From CBDCVN01 sp965223585 (lineage in GTDB: Bacteria > Deinococcota > Deinococci > Deinococcales > Trueperaceae), in NCBI GenBank assembly GCA_965223585.1, contig CBDCWW010000024.1:124001-188000 (forward strand): a stretch of 64,000 nt of DNA, given 5' to 3'. The notes beneath the pieces were generated by a model. That model was given only the letters and a program-made list of their open reading frames with translations, was not told the origin of the DNA and did no database searches. The position numbers were made by a program, and so were the translations under genes. Shown piece by piece: positions 63,594 to 64,000 of the stretch. Within the stretch, counting starts at the first letter, position 1; every line of letters begins with the position of its first letter.

Positions 63594-64000
63594 ATGTATC
63601 GAGAACTCCTGTACTCGTTTAAAATACCCGTTATTTTTGTATCATTTGGATAGTTATGTTTGCTAGCCCTACAATCAATTAGCTTCTCCACATGTAAAGT
63701 TACTATTTAGTAAAGGGCAGAAACTAGGAAAAGCTCAAATCAAGTGTTAAGGTATTTGGAGCGCTTTGTAGCTCGAGCCCCCACAAATAACAAAGACAGT
63801 CATTTAAACTGTCTCTGCTATACCCTCGTAACCTCATACTTTAATATAACCTTAAAGGGCACAAACACCCTTTATTTCCAGCTTAACAACAAGTTTTGCA
63901 TTACCTTATATAAATTAGAGTTGTTCGGAAATAAATAATTCACATAATCAAGAAATTCCAAAGCCCACCACAAACAGCAATAACGCTATCTATAAACCCT
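63594..64000. other. Right-edge intergenic region
   Basis: The last 407 bp hold no gene that I can support. A GACAG/CTGTC hairpin lies near 63797-63818, and a GCTCGAGC octamer at 63771-63778. The sequence could contain the start of a gene continuing past the window, but no coding signal is seen. Confidence 0.4.

Larger units (their letters stand above)
1705..63777. repeat. HIP-like overrepresented palindrome CTCGAG / GCTCGAGC across the window
   Basis: By reading through the sequence I counted at least 63 CTCGAG sites, the first at 1705 and the last ending at 63777. About 8 would be expected for this base composition. At least 22 are the octamer GCTCGAGC. Sites fall mostly inside genes, in several reading frames (Leu-Glu, Ala-Arg-Ala, Ser-Ser), which excludes a protein motif as the cause. 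The coverage is fairly even, with longer gaps at 34.3-38.5 and 55.5-61.5 kb. Confidence 0.85.

Overview
This window looks like a chromosomal segment from an AT-rich, probably diderm bacterium (GC roughly 35-40% by eye). Several genes have Shine-Dalgarno sites matching the anti-SD tail, for example AAGGAGGTGA before the DUF47 gene. Others have a -10-like box only 6-8 nt before the start codon, which suggests leaderless mRNAs. Secreted proteins, an outer-membrane-barrel-like protein and a short archaeal-type prolyl-tRNA synthetase fit a Deinococcota-like or other deep-branching lineage, but taxonomy cannot be settled from sequence reading alone. The palindrome CTCGAG occurs at least 63 times (about 8 expected from composition), often as the octamer GCTCGAGC, like a HIP1-type genome signature.

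Layout. 0-5 kb: the end of a metallophosphatase, a Pit phosphate transporter with its DUF47 partner, and an MMPL exporter. 5-13 kb: ruvC, an M3 oligopeptidase broken by four +1 frameshifts, a VOC-GyrI fusion, a fused 5-oxoprolinase PxpB-PxpC and an HTH-TPR regulator. 13-16.4 kb: a tandem pair of secreted FG-GAP propeller proteins. 16.5-20.9 kb: a DUF5996-like gene, a gluzincin peptidase, a structured RNA-like region, a membrane-anchored EEP-fold protein, an IS630 remnant and a decayed toxin-antitoxin pair. 20.9-28.8 kb: carB, an SBBP-type lipoprotein, proS and hypotheticals.

28.9-36.9 kb: a surface-glycan cluster (lipid-linked sugar transferase, UDP-galactopyranose mutase, two family 2 glycosyltransferases), DegV and a double-receiver regulator. 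37.5-44.2 kb: a candidate surface-structure locus with two paralogous secreted subunits, a pilus-chaperone-like protein, a cysteine-containing secreted protein and, converging on them, a 1034-residue usher-like outer membrane protein. 44.6-48.7 kb: a CHASE4 histidine kinase with a REC-PAS-GGDEF-EAL protein.

48.8-56 kb: a YigZ-like protein, an EEP nuclease, cobalamin adenosyltransferase, an amidohydrolase remnant, a triple-YceI secreted protein and a MazF/PemK toxin-antitoxin pair. 56-60 kb: a 1322-residue HTH-SIR2-NACHT-HEAT protein with near-identical 31-residue repeats, most probably an NLR-like antiphage protein. 60-63.6 kb: rph, rdgB, a GldC-family protein, a dual-specificity phosphatase, kptA and an unknown protein.

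Intergenic space is rich in dispersed repeats: a MITE-like family with TGTCTGAACT ends, a 133-bp inverted-repeat element, and GTAGGGG-type palindromes that sometimes serve as terminators or supply stop codons. I found no tRNA, rRNA or CRISPR array.
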